Source: UBA1952 sp965200035
GTDB lineage: Bacteria; Bacteroidota; Bacteroidia; Chitinophagales; Chitinophagaceae
Direction: 5' to 3'
DNA: 64,000 bases
Assembly (NCBI GenBank): GCA_965200035.1
Contig: OZ241334.1
Span: forward strand, 1,798,001 to 1,862,000
Shown: piece by piece, positions 34,099 through 42,440 of the stretch
How positions within the stretch are numbered: the first letter of the stretch is position 1
How the letters are laid out: every line of letters begins with the position of its first letter
Notes under the pieces: generated by a model
What the model was told of the DNA's origin: nothing
Seen by the model: only the letters and a program-made list of their open reading frames with translations
The model's database searches: none
Translations under genes and position numbers: made by a program

Positions 34099-36978
34099 AT
34101 GAAGAAAAACTTACTTTTCCTTGCAGGTTTATTGTTCTCTTTCAATGCTTTTGCCCAATCGCCGGGCGGTGTGTCCAGCAATATTAAATTATGGTTAAGG
34201 GGCGATAAAGGGATAACGGTAAATGCTACAAACGGCGTGACATTGTGGAACGATCTTTCCGGTGCGGGCGTTACAGGCAATTTTTCACCGACCAACGGGT
34301 TGAGCGGGCAACAGCCGCCAACGTATCAGCAGGCAGGGATCAACTTCAATCAACAACTGGCTTTTGTAGCGGCCAACAATACCTCTCTGGTAAGCCTCAA
34401 CGCTTTTCCGGGCAACAACATATTTGATCCGGCGAATAATACTGTGCTTGAAGTAATGAAGCTGCATACCATGACATCTACTGGTGTATGGCTCAAGTGG
34501 CAGTTCAATAACACGACTTCACAGCGCTTTGGCAATGAGTACAACACCAGTAATCCGGGACAGATAAGATTTGACTTCCCTGGCGGCGACAATCCGAATT
34601 TCTATTCTGCCAGCAATGTGTTCAATCTCTACAAACTGGTTACACTGGGTACGCAAAGCTTCAAGACCATCCGCCTGAATGGCAAGCTGGACGCCACTTT
34701 CGCCACAGCAACAAATGCATTCAACCCCGGCACAACGCCAGGCCGCTTCAGCATTGGCAATGAATATACGGGTGACTCTTATCCGACCACTATTGACATT
34801 GCTGAGGTCATTGTATTCAACAAAACGCTTACGGTTGCAGAGCGCAACAAAGTTGAATCTTACCTGGCCATCAAGTATGGCTTTACCCTTGACCAGGTGG
34901 CGGCCAACAACAATGATTATACATCAGCCAATGGTACTGTAATCTGGAGCCGCGCTGCCAACATTCCTTTCGGCAACAATATTACCGGCATTGGCCGTGA
35001 CGATGCAGACTCGCTCATGCAGCGCCAGTCTATGTCCATCAATGCACCGGTAGGAATGGTGACTATTTACAAAGGAAATTACAAGGGCGGAAACACTCCT
35101 GTCACCAATATTGCGAACCCGAATAACATTGCCCCGGATAACTCATTCGTTGTTTTTGGAGATAATAACCTGGGCCTGACCTCTACCCGCTGCTTTGCCG
35201 GTACCGGAACCAATGGCACCAGCTCTCTTAGGCTTGCACGCGTATGGAAGGCACAGACTACCGGCACGGTAGGCGTAGTTACTCTTGCTATCAATGCTTC
35301 AGACGTTCCGGCCAGCACCCGAAACCTGCTTGTATCTACCGATTCTGCATTTACATCTGCCAATACAACCGTGTACCGGCTGGATAATACATCCGGCATT
35401 CTCACCGCTTCAATGACGCTTCCAGGCCCGACTGCTTATTTTACATATGGCGGCGATTCTCTTACTGCCAAGCCAACAGCTAATTCACCATTGTGCGAAG
35501 GCTCAACGCTTCAGCTATCCAGCAATCTTGCCGGTGGTACTTATTCATGGAGCGGTCCTTCAGGCTTTACCTCTACATCTGCTAACCCAACCATTAATGG
35601 CGTAACTATTGCCAATAGTGGATATTATGTGCTGAACGGCAGCGTAAGCGGTTGCCCCATCCGCTCTGATAGTGTGAGCGTGATTGTGAGCATAAAGCCA
35701 CCGCCGCCAACCGTTACCACACCACTGATCTATTGCGCAGGCGATGCTGCACCGCCACTGACCGCAGGCTTCATTCCGGGCAATACACTCCATTGGTATA
35801 TGAATCCCGTAGGCGGCAATGGTACTACCACACCGCCAGTGCCCAACACTGCTTACGAGGATACGCTCACTTACTGGGTAACCCAGGACAACAACGGTTG
35901 TGAAAGCATACGCACCAAGCAGGAGATACAGATCCGCTACAAGCCAAACGGTATTATCCTCGGTACGCAATCATCCATCTGCCAGGGTGTGATCGATACC
36001 TTCAACTATTATGGGAATCCGCGCAGCAATGCCATCTATGATTTCAAGACAACACCATTCGCCACAACCGTATTAAGCGGCAGCGGTCCTGGTCCTTATA
36101 TTGTTCGTTTTGATAGTGCAGGTACCTATCGAGTGCGGATGCAGGTCAACAACTATGGATGCGTAGGCCCGGAAACATTCTTTGATGTAACTGTACGGCC
36201 AAGCCCCGCAGCGTATGCAACTTCCAAGGAAGATGCGTGTGTGGATGAAATTGTAAACGTGGCGCTCTACAGTACGGCGAGCAATGTGACCAGCTACAAT
36301 TATACATTTGATAACGGACGCGTGCTCTACGGAGCCGGAACCGGCGGACCTTATGGCATCAGCTGGTCTTCGCCAGGCCTGAAGGTGATTCAGCTGGTAG
36401 CAACGACCATTGGCTGTCCTTCGCGTGTTACCTATGATTCGATCACAGTACATGACTATCCTGATGCACGAATCGCCGGGGTGTCTTCCAACAACATCTG
36501 CGCGGGCGATAGTATTCTGCTTCGTGCAAGCGAAACGGACAGCGCCGCTCATTTTGTGTGGAAACCGGACAACTTCTTCAGCAGCGGTAATATCTATGAA
36601 GCATGGGGCGTGGTAAAGAAGACCGGTTATGTGATGCTTACGGTGACTTCAAGATATGGCTGTGTTGCCTCTGACAGTGCATTGATCACTACCCAGCCAT
36701 GCTGCGAGGTGTACTTCCCCAACGCCTTTACGCCTAATGGCGATGGTAAAAACGACTTTTTCCGCCCGGTTACAAAAGGCCATCATGAGATTGCCAGCTT
36801 CCGCATAGTGAACCGCTGGGGTCAGGTAGTCTTTGAGTCAAAGGACGAACGGCATGGATGGGATGGAATTTACAACGGAAGAGAGCAGGATGCAGGCGCA
36901 TACTACTATTACATCAAGTATATGTGCCGTGAGAAGGACTGGATCGAAGAGAAGGGAGAATTCCTGCTGTTGAGATAA
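34099..36978 (+). CDS. Large surface protein with T9SS type B (CHU_C) sorting domain
   Basis: 959 residues from ATG 34099 with signal peptide MKKNLLFLAGLLFSFNAFAQ. Residues about 20-260 form a concanavalin-like domain (IKLWLRGDKG, WNDLSG, IAEVIVFNKTLTVAERNKVE, SYLAIKYG), followed by the DUF8202-like region (GIGRDDADSLMQRQS), Ig/PKD-like domains and a C-terminal CHU_C domain (VYFPNAFTPNGDGKNDFFRP, FRIVNRWGQVVFES). CHU_C domains direct T9SS secretion with surface retention. An adhesin or gliding-linked role is likely. Confidence 0.85.
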   Translation: MKKNLLFLAGLLFSFNAFAQSPGGVSSNIKLWLRGDKGITVNATNGVTLWNDLSGAGVTGNFSPTNGLSGQQPPTYQQAGINFNQQLAFVAANNTSLVSLNAFPGNNIFDPANNTVLEVMKLHTMTSTGVWLKWQFNNTTSQRFGNEYNTSNPGQIRFDFPGGDNPNFYSASNVFNLYKLVTLGTQSFKTIRLNGKLDATFATATNAFNPGTTPGRFSIGNEYTGDSYPTTIDIAEVIVFNKTLTVAERNKVESYLAIKYGFTLDQVAANNNDYTSANGTVIWSRAANIPFGNNITGIGRDDADSLMQRQSMSINAPVGMVTIYKGNYKGGNTPVTNIANPNNIAPDNSFVVFGDNNLGLTSTRCFAGTGTNGTSSLRLARVWKAQTTGTVGVVTLAINASDVPASTRNLLVSTDSAFTSANTTVYRLDNTSGILTASMTLPGPTAYFTYGGDSLTAKPTANSPLCEGSTLQLSSNLAGGTYSWSGPSGFTSTSANPTINGVTIANSGYYVLNGSVSGCPIRSDSVSVIVSIKPPPPTVTTPLIYCAGDAAPPLTAGFIPGNTLHWYMNPVGGNGTTTPPVPNTAYEDTLTYWVTQDNNGCESIRTKQEIQIRYKPNGIILGTQSSICQGVIDTFNYYGNPRSNAIYDFKTTPFATTVLSGSGPGPYIVRFDSAGTYRVRMQVNNYGCVGPETFFDVTVRPSPAAYATSKEDACVDEIVNVALYSTASNVTSYNYTFDNGRVLYGAGTGGPYGISWSSPGLKVIQLVATTIGCPSRVTYDSITVHDYPDARIAGVSSNNICAGDSILLRASETDSAAHFVWKPDNFFSSGNIYEAWGVVKKTGYVMLTVTSRYGCVASDSALITTQPCCEVYFPNAFTPNGDGKNDFFRPVTKGHHEIASFRIVNRWGQVVFESKDERHGWDGIYNGREQDAGAYYYYIKYMCREKDWIEEKGEFLLLR

Positions 36979-37003
36979 GAGACATACGAATTTGATACCT
37001 TTT

Positions 37004-37033
37004 GAAAGGCCGGTAGCAATACCGGCCTTTTCA
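37004..37033 (+). terminator. Rho-independent terminator after the T9SS type B gene
   Basis: AAAGGCCGGTA pairs with TACCGGCCTTT around a GCAA-type loop, ending in TTTTC. It lies 27 bases after the stop. Confidence 0.8.
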
Positions 37034-37102
37034 TTATTGGCTGCAAATGTTTTTCTCCATTTTTAAAGACTATTCTGCCTTCAGTGCCTAATTTTACGGC
37101 TT

Positions 37103-37891
37103 ATGTTATCATTAGATCTTTACGGCAAATCGGCCCTGATAGCCGGCAGCACACAAGGCATTGGGCTGGCATCGGCGCAAGCGCTCGCGGGTCTTGGCGC
37201 TTCCTGTATCCTCATTGCGCGTAATGAAGCTGCCTTACAGCAGGCTATTCGTACACTGGACACCTCCAAAAATCAGGTGCATCAATATCTGGTGGCGGAT
37301 TTCAGCAAGCCGGAACAGGTGCGGGAAGTAGCGGGAGATTTCATAGCTGCGCATCCTGTGCACATATTAATCAACAACAGCGGCGGTCCTGCTGCGGGGA
37401 TGGCTAAAGACGCTACCACCGATGCTTTTCTGCAGGCATTCAATCAGCACCTGATCTGCAATCATATACTGGCTACACTGGTGGCGCCCGGCATGAAAGC
37501 TGCCGGCTACGGACGCATCATCAATATTATTTCTACTTCTGTAAAAATACCCCTGAAGGGACTGGGTGTGTCTAACACCATACGCGGAGCCGTAGCATCA
37601 TGGGCAAAAACGATGGCCAATGAGCTGGCTGCAGATGGCATAACGGTAAACAATGTGCTGCCAGGCGCAACAGCTACGGGACGGTTAGAAAGCATCATCA
37701 ATAACAAAGCCGGAAAGACCGGACTGGCAGTAAGCGAAGTAGAAGAAGAAATGATCGAAGAGATACCTGCGCGGCGCTTTGGCCAGCCGGAAGAAATAGC
37801 AGCCATGGTTGCCTTTCTGGCATCGCCGGCTGCTGGTTATGTAAACGGGACCAGCATTCCTGTAGATGGCGGGCGCACCGGAAGCATCTGA
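37103..37891 (+). CDS. SDR-family oxidoreductase lacking the usual catalytic tyrosine
   Basis: 262 residues. The NAD(P)-binding motif is GSTQGIG and the NNSGG motif follows. At the position of the catalytic YxxxK, after IINIISTSVKIPLKGLGV, the sequence reads SNTIRGAVASWAKT, so tyrosine is replaced by asparagine and lysine by arginine. The PGATATGRL and VDGGRTGS segments complete the SDR fold. Similar tyrosine-less members exist in other phyla; substrate unknown. Confidence 0.85.
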   Translation: MLSLDLYGKSALIAGSTQGIGLASAQALAGLGASCILIARNEAALQQAIRTLDTSKNQVHQYLVADFSKPEQVREVAGDFIAAHPVHILINNSGGPAAGMAKDATTDAFLQAFNQHLICNHILATLVAPGMKAAGYGRIINIISTSVKIPLKGLGVSNTIRGAVASWAKTMANELAADGITVNNVLPGATATGRLESIINNKAGKTGLAVSEVEEEMIEEIPARRFGQPEEIAAMVAFLASPAAGYVNGTSIPVDGGRTGSI

Positions 37892-37946
37892 TCATCGCTT
37901 CATCTAAGTACATTAATTTTCAGGAGGCACTTTTAAAAGAATATCC

Positions 37947-38519
37947 GTGCACAATATCATCATTTTTGCATCAGGCAAAGGCTCCAATGCAAGGGCTATT
38001 ATTGATTATTTTAAGACGAACGGAAAAGCCCGGGTAGCGCTCATTGTAAGCAATAAGCAGGATGCGGGCGTACTCGATATTGCCAAAGACGAGCACATTC
38101 CATTTCTCATTACAGACCGGAAAACATTCGGTGAAGCTCTGCTTATAGATCAGATGGAAAGCTACAATCCATCACTGATAGTGCTCGCAGGATTTCTCTG
38201 GAAAATCCCGGAATCCATTGTAGCTGCATTTTCCGGAAAAATTATCAATATCCATCCCGCGCTGCTGCCTCAATATGGTGGGAAAGGCATGTATGGTCAC
38301 CATGTGCACAACGCCGTTCTGGAAAACAAGGAAGCGCAGTCAGGCATCACCATCCATTCAGTGAATGAAGCGTATGATAAAGGTGCTATTCTCTTACAAG
38401 TGCATTGTCCGGTAATGCCGGAAGATACGGCGGATACCCTTGCCGCAAGGGTGCATGAGCTGGAGCATTTTTACTATCCGCGCACCATTCATTTTCTGCT
38501 CGACAGCCAGCCTGCCTGA
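37947..38519 (+). CDS. purN: Phosphoribosylglycinamide formyltransferase
   Basis: 190 residues from a GTG start at 37947. The motif IFASGKGSNARAI is the phosphate-binding loop, and INIHPALLPQYGGKGMYG contains the catalytic Asn and His. SGITIHSVNEAYDKGAILLQ contains the catalytic aspartate. It transfers a formyl group from 10-formyl-THF to GAR in purine synthesis, in the cytosol. No other pur gene is nearby. No ATG fits the N-terminus better. Confidence 0.92.
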   Translation: MHNIIIFASGKGSNARAIIDYFKTNGKARVALIVSNKQDAGVLDIAKDEHIPFLITDRKTFGEALLIDQMESYNPSLIVLAGFLWKIPESIVAAFSGKIINIHPALLPQYGGKGMYGHHVHNAVLENKEAQSGITIHSVNEAYDKGAILLQVHCPVMPEDTADTLAARVHELEHFYYPRTIHFLLDSQPA

Positions 38520-38591
38520 CAGCCCGCAACGGCAATATATATGCTGGCAGCACGTTTAATAGATTGTAACTTTACGTCTTGTTTTAGCTTT

Positions 38592-40901
38592 ATGATTGGT
38601 CGTTTCCTCAAGAATACCCTTTTTACCTTACTTACCTGTGCTTCAGGCACGTTGATGGCGCAGGACCGGCCCATCGGTTACTGGCGCGGTCACCTGCCTT
38701 ATAATAATGCGATCGGCGTGGCCACAGACGGGCAAACGCTTTATGCCATTTCCGAGCAGGGATTTTTTAGCTATGATGTAGCCGGCGGGCAGATCAGCAC
38801 GTACAGCAAAGTAGAAGGCATGGCCGATGTGGGCATGGCGAAGATCGGCTATGATGCAGGCAGCAATACCGTAATACTCGGCTATCAGAACAGCAACATT
38901 GACCTGTTTAAAGACAATTCTTTTTACAATATTCCTTTCCTGAAAGACCAGACATTTTCCGGCAGCAAGGCGATCAATGATATTTTTACCGATAAAGGAA
39001 GAGCCTACCTCAGTACAGGACTGGGCATCGTGGTGCTGAACCTTGACTCGAAGAAGGTAGCGGAAACCTACACCTTTACCCGCAATAATCAGACGATTCC
39101 CATCAACGCATTTACGGCGGATAATACCTACTTCTACGCGGCTACCTCACGCGGCCTTTACCGGGTAAACCGGAACAATCCCAACCTGCAGGCATTTGCC
39201 GTGTGGACGCCGATTGATACGGCCAATGTATATACCAGCCTCGCAACCGTAGGTCAAAAAGTATTTGTAACTACAGCAGACAGCCTGATGCTGATTAATG
39301 GAACCAATCTGCAATATATTCTGCATACCGGTAATACCGTTGCCCACCTGGATGCAGGAAAGGAAACACTGTACATGACCAACTTCTACGAACCGCTTTT
39401 CTACAGCCAGATCCGGAAGATCGATATGAATTATCAGGTGACCGATACCTTCGATCATAGTCTTTTGGGAGAAGTAAGGCAGGTGACTGAATTGGCGGAT
39501 GGCAGCATGTGGATAGCCGATCATTATTATGATTATGGGCTTGAAAAGATCACTGGTTTCAACAAGAAGGAACGGATTCTTCCCGAAGGTCCTTTCGCGC
39601 CCTCCTCTTTTGATATACTGCCTTACAACAAGGAAGTATGGATCGCACACGGCGCGTATGATGATAATTTTATCCGGAAAGGCAACCGCAATGGCATCTC
39701 TCATTTCAAAGATGAGCGCTGGACCAACTACAGGCCTGCCAATACCGGAGCGCTGGCATCTACAGAAGATGTGGTCCATCTCTCCAAAGATCCGGCTGAC
39801 GGAACGATCTATGGAGGTACTCTGCAGACAGGGCTTGTGTATCTTAAACCGGACGGAAATAGCTATACAGCGGGCGTTATCAGCGCTAACCCGCTTGAGC
39901 GAAAGATCAATGAGCCTCAGACGATCCCGGCAACGAGCACCGCATTTGATCAGGGCGGGAATATGTGGGTATCCCAAAACATCTCGGAAGATGAGCTGGC
40001 CGTACGCACTCTTGCGGGAGACTGGTACCATTATACGACGCCATTTACAGGCGGCTACGTACATGGCTCCGCAGGCCTCGTGATCGATGACAATAATCAG
40101 AAATGGTATTTTGGTCCGCACGGGCGTGGCGTGATCGTGTATAACGATGGCAATACTCCTGAGAATGGCAACGATGATTCCTATGCACAGTTCCGCAAAG
40201 GCGCAGGCGCGGGTAATCTGCCCAGCGATTATGTGCTGTGCCTGGCCAAAGACCGTGATGGCTCTATATGGGTAGGTACCGACAATGGTGTCGGGATTAT
40301 CAGTTGCGGTTATGCGGCCACACAGGGCCAGTGCGATGGCGAGCTTCGTGTGGTACAGTTTGACCCGTTTGCCAACTTCCTATTTGTAGGAGAGCGCGTA
40401 CAGACCATTGCGGTAGATGGCGCTAACCGGAAATGGGTAGGAACGGCCAACGGCGTGTGGCTGCTCAGCGCCGATGCCAATCAGATCATTCAGCAATTCA
40501 ACGTCAAGAACAGTCCGCTGCCATCCAATGCTGTCCAGAAGATAGCTGTTGATCCGGTAACGGGCGATGTATACATCGGAACAGACCAGGGTATGGTTAG
40601 CTTCCGCTATACCGCTACAGAAGGGACGACTACCAATACCAGCGTAATTACTTATCCCAATCCGGTACCTGCAGGTTATGGCGGCACCATTTCCATCAAA
40701 GGCCTTGCCACAGATGCAGATGTGCGCATCACAGACATTGCCGGACAGCTTATCTACCGCACCAAAGCGCTCGGTGGACAGGCTGTATGGAGCGGTATGG
40801 ATTATACCGGTCATCGCCCCCAAAGCGGTGTGTACCTGATCTTCGTCACCAATAAAGACGGCTCTCAGACGGCTGCCGGCAAGATGATCTTCCTTAACTG
40901 A
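38592..40901 (+). CDS. porZ: PorZ-like T9SS protein: beta-propeller with C-terminal sorting domain
   Basis: 769 residues from ATG 38592 (signal peptide MIGRFLKNTLFTLLTCASG...MAQ). The N-terminal part (GYWRGHLPYNNAIGVATDG, YAISEQGFFSYD) matches the PorZ propeller opening, with repeated propeller blades (DGSIWVGTDNGVGI, ANRKWVGTANGVW, GDVYIGTDQGMVSF) and a type A sorting domain at the end (YPNPVPAGYGG..., GVYLIFVTNKDGS). PorZ is part of the T9SS attachment complex at the cell surface. It is followed by recO, an arrangement seen in other Bacteroidota. Confidence 0.85.
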   Translation: MIGRFLKNTLFTLLTCASGTLMAQDRPIGYWRGHLPYNNAIGVATDGQTLYAISEQGFFSYDVAGGQISTYSKVEGMADVGMAKIGYDAGSNTVILGYQNSNIDLFKDNSFYNIPFLKDQTFSGSKAINDIFTDKGRAYLSTGLGIVVLNLDSKKVAETYTFTRNNQTIPINAFTADNTYFYAATSRGLYRVNRNNPNLQAFAVWTPIDTANVYTSLATVGQKVFVTTADSLMLINGTNLQYILHTGNTVAHLDAGKETLYMTNFYEPLFYSQIRKIDMNYQVTDTFDHSLLGEVRQVTELADGSMWIADHYYDYGLEKITGFNKKERILPEGPFAPSSFDILPYNKEVWIAHGAYDDNFIRKGNRNGISHFKDERWTNYRPANTGALASTEDVVHLSKDPADGTIYGGTLQTGLVYLKPDGNSYTAGVISANPLERKINEPQTIPATSTAFDQGGNMWVSQNISEDELAVRTLAGDWYHYTTPFTGGYVHGSAGLVIDDNNQKWYFGPHGRGVIVYNDGNTPENGNDDSYAQFRKGAGAGNLPSDYVLCLAKDRDGSIWVGTDNGVGIISCGYAATQGQCDGELRVVQFDPFANFLFVGERVQTIAVDGANRKWVGTANGVWLLSADANQIIQQFNVKNSPLPSNAVQKIAVDPVTGDVYIGTDQGMVSFRYTATEGTTTNTSVITYPNPVPAGYGGTISIKGLATDADVRITDIAGQLIYRTKALGGQAVWSGMDYTGHRPQSGVYLIFVTNKDGSQTAAGKMIFLN

Positions 40902-40951
40902 GGTTGACGGGCCTACGGCCCGCGCGGCAAGGCTTTTGTACTTCTTTAAGT

Positions 40952-41689
40952 ATGATTCAGACCACACAGGGCATTGTATTGCGCTCCATCAAGTATGGGG
41001 AAACCAGTCTTGTGTCCACCCTGTTTACCCGCATCTATGGCGTACAGACCTACCTTGTGCAGGGCATACGCACCATGGCCAAAGGCCGTACCAGTCGTGC
41101 AGGACTATTGCAGCCGGCTACATTGCTGGATATTGTAGTCTATCATAAATCCGGGAAATCGCTGCAGCGCATCCGCGAGTTTTCGCCCCTGTATATTTAT
41201 AATCAGCTCCAGGAAAGTATCATCCGCAACAGCGTTGCTCTGTTTTCGGTAGAATTATTATTCCGCCTGTTGCCTCAGGAAGCGCCCGCGCCGGAACTGT
41301 TTGATTTTACAGTAGATTATTTCAAGCAATTGGACAAATTACCTGCTCAGGCGGTAGCCAATTTCCCGCTTTTTTTCCTCATTCAGTGCAGCCGGTATCT
41401 GGGGTATGAATTGCAAGGCGCTTATACCCCAGAGACCCCTTATCTTGACCTTGCCGGAGGCAGCTTTACTGCACAGCCGCCAGCGCTCGGTTCTACCCTT
41501 ACAGATGAAGATATTCAGGCGCTCAACCGCCTGCTGGGTACCCGCCGTTTTGAGGCATTACAAGATACAGAGATGAATGCCGCCATGCGCACGCGGCTGA
41601 TGGAGTGGTACCTTCAATTTCTGCACCGGCATACAGAGCATATGGGTCCGATGAAATCTCTGGAAGTGTTGCAGGCGATTCTGCATTGA
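40952..41689 (+). CDS. recO: DNA repair protein RecO
   Basis: 245 residues from ATG 40952 (TTG/GTG sites upstream give an unlikely leader). The N-terminal OB-fold has MIQTTQGIVLRSIKYGETSL and VSTLFTRIYGVQTYLVQGIR; the rest is the alpha-helical RecO C-domain, without the CxxC zinc pair found in many members. RecO loads RecA onto SSB-coated single strands with RecR in the RecFOR pathway. It starts 48 bases after porZ on the same strand. Confidence 0.9.
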   Translation: MIQTTQGIVLRSIKYGETSLVSTLFTRIYGVQTYLVQGIRTMAKGRTSRAGLLQPATLLDIVVYHKSGKSLQRIREFSPLYIYNQLQESIIRNSVALFSVELLFRLLPQEAPAPELFDFTVDYFKQLDKLPAQAVANFPLFFLIQCSRYLGYELQGAYTPETPYLDLAGGSFTAQPPALGSTLTDEDIQALNRLLGTRRFEALQDTEMNAAMRTRLMEWYLQFLHRHTEHMGPMKSLEVLQAILH

Positions 41690-41750
41690 TCTTTAAAATG
41701 CGGTTCAGGCCGCACTGTGTTGGGTATTGCGGCGTCCCGACCCTACCGGG

Positions 41751-42254
41751 CTACCATTCATAATCGCGCTCAATACGCTTTTTCAGGCGAGACACCAGCT
41801 CATAAGTGGCCGGGCAGCGCATTACATTGCCGATGAACGTCTCATTATAATCATCAAAGGGCTTTTTATTGTGATGCGGAAATTCCGCACAATCCAGCGG
41901 GCGCACTTCATAGATGCCGCAGCGGTTGTCGGGCTGCAGAAACTGGCAGGGCACATTGGTATTCACCCAATCACCATTATCCTCATCCTGATGCAGCCAT
42001 TTTGTAATGAACTCTTTGGGCTTCATGCCCAGATGCTTGGAAATGCGCAGAATATCGGCGCGGTGGTACGTAGGCGTCATCGTCTTGCAGCAATTGGCAC
42101 AGTTAGTGCAATCAATATCTGCCCATACTGATGCATCCGTTTCTGCTACCAGATCCGGCATACCTTCCGGTACAATCGTATCCAGCTTCTGAAGAAAAGC
42201 AACATTGCTGTTTTTGTCGCGCAAAGCCTTCCGGCGGAATTTCCTGAGATCCAT
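41751..42254 (-). CDS. YkgJ-family cysteine cluster protein
   Basis: 167 residues from ATG 42254. The signature DIDCTNCANCCKTMTP, with further cysteines in VPCQFLQPDNRCGIYEVRPLDC and a late MRCPA, matches the YkgJ zinc/iron-chelating family (PF03692). The protein is cytosolic and of unknown role. It is convergent to recO and divergent from the DUF5686 gene. Confidence 0.85.
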   Translation of the reverse strand: MDLRKFRRKALRDKNSNVAFLQKLDTIVPEGMPDLVAETDASVWADIDCTNCANCCKTMTPTYHRADILRISKHLGMKPKEFITKWLHQDEDNGDWVNTNVPCQFLQPDNRCGIYEVRPLDCAEFPHHNKKPFDDYNETFIGNVMRCPATYELVSRLKKRIERDYEW

Positions 42255-42440
42255 AAATGCTGTTGTAAATGTAATCGTTGTTCTGACTAATTTTTTGACA
42301 CAATCATGTGGATATAACCGCCCGCTCCGAAAACAACAGATTAAACGATCGGAGCAGGACAAAGTCTATACGGTACGGTTTTTGCAGATACAATAAGCCT
42401 GCCACTAGGTGGCAATGCCTAACTTCGTGTGGTCTTGAGT

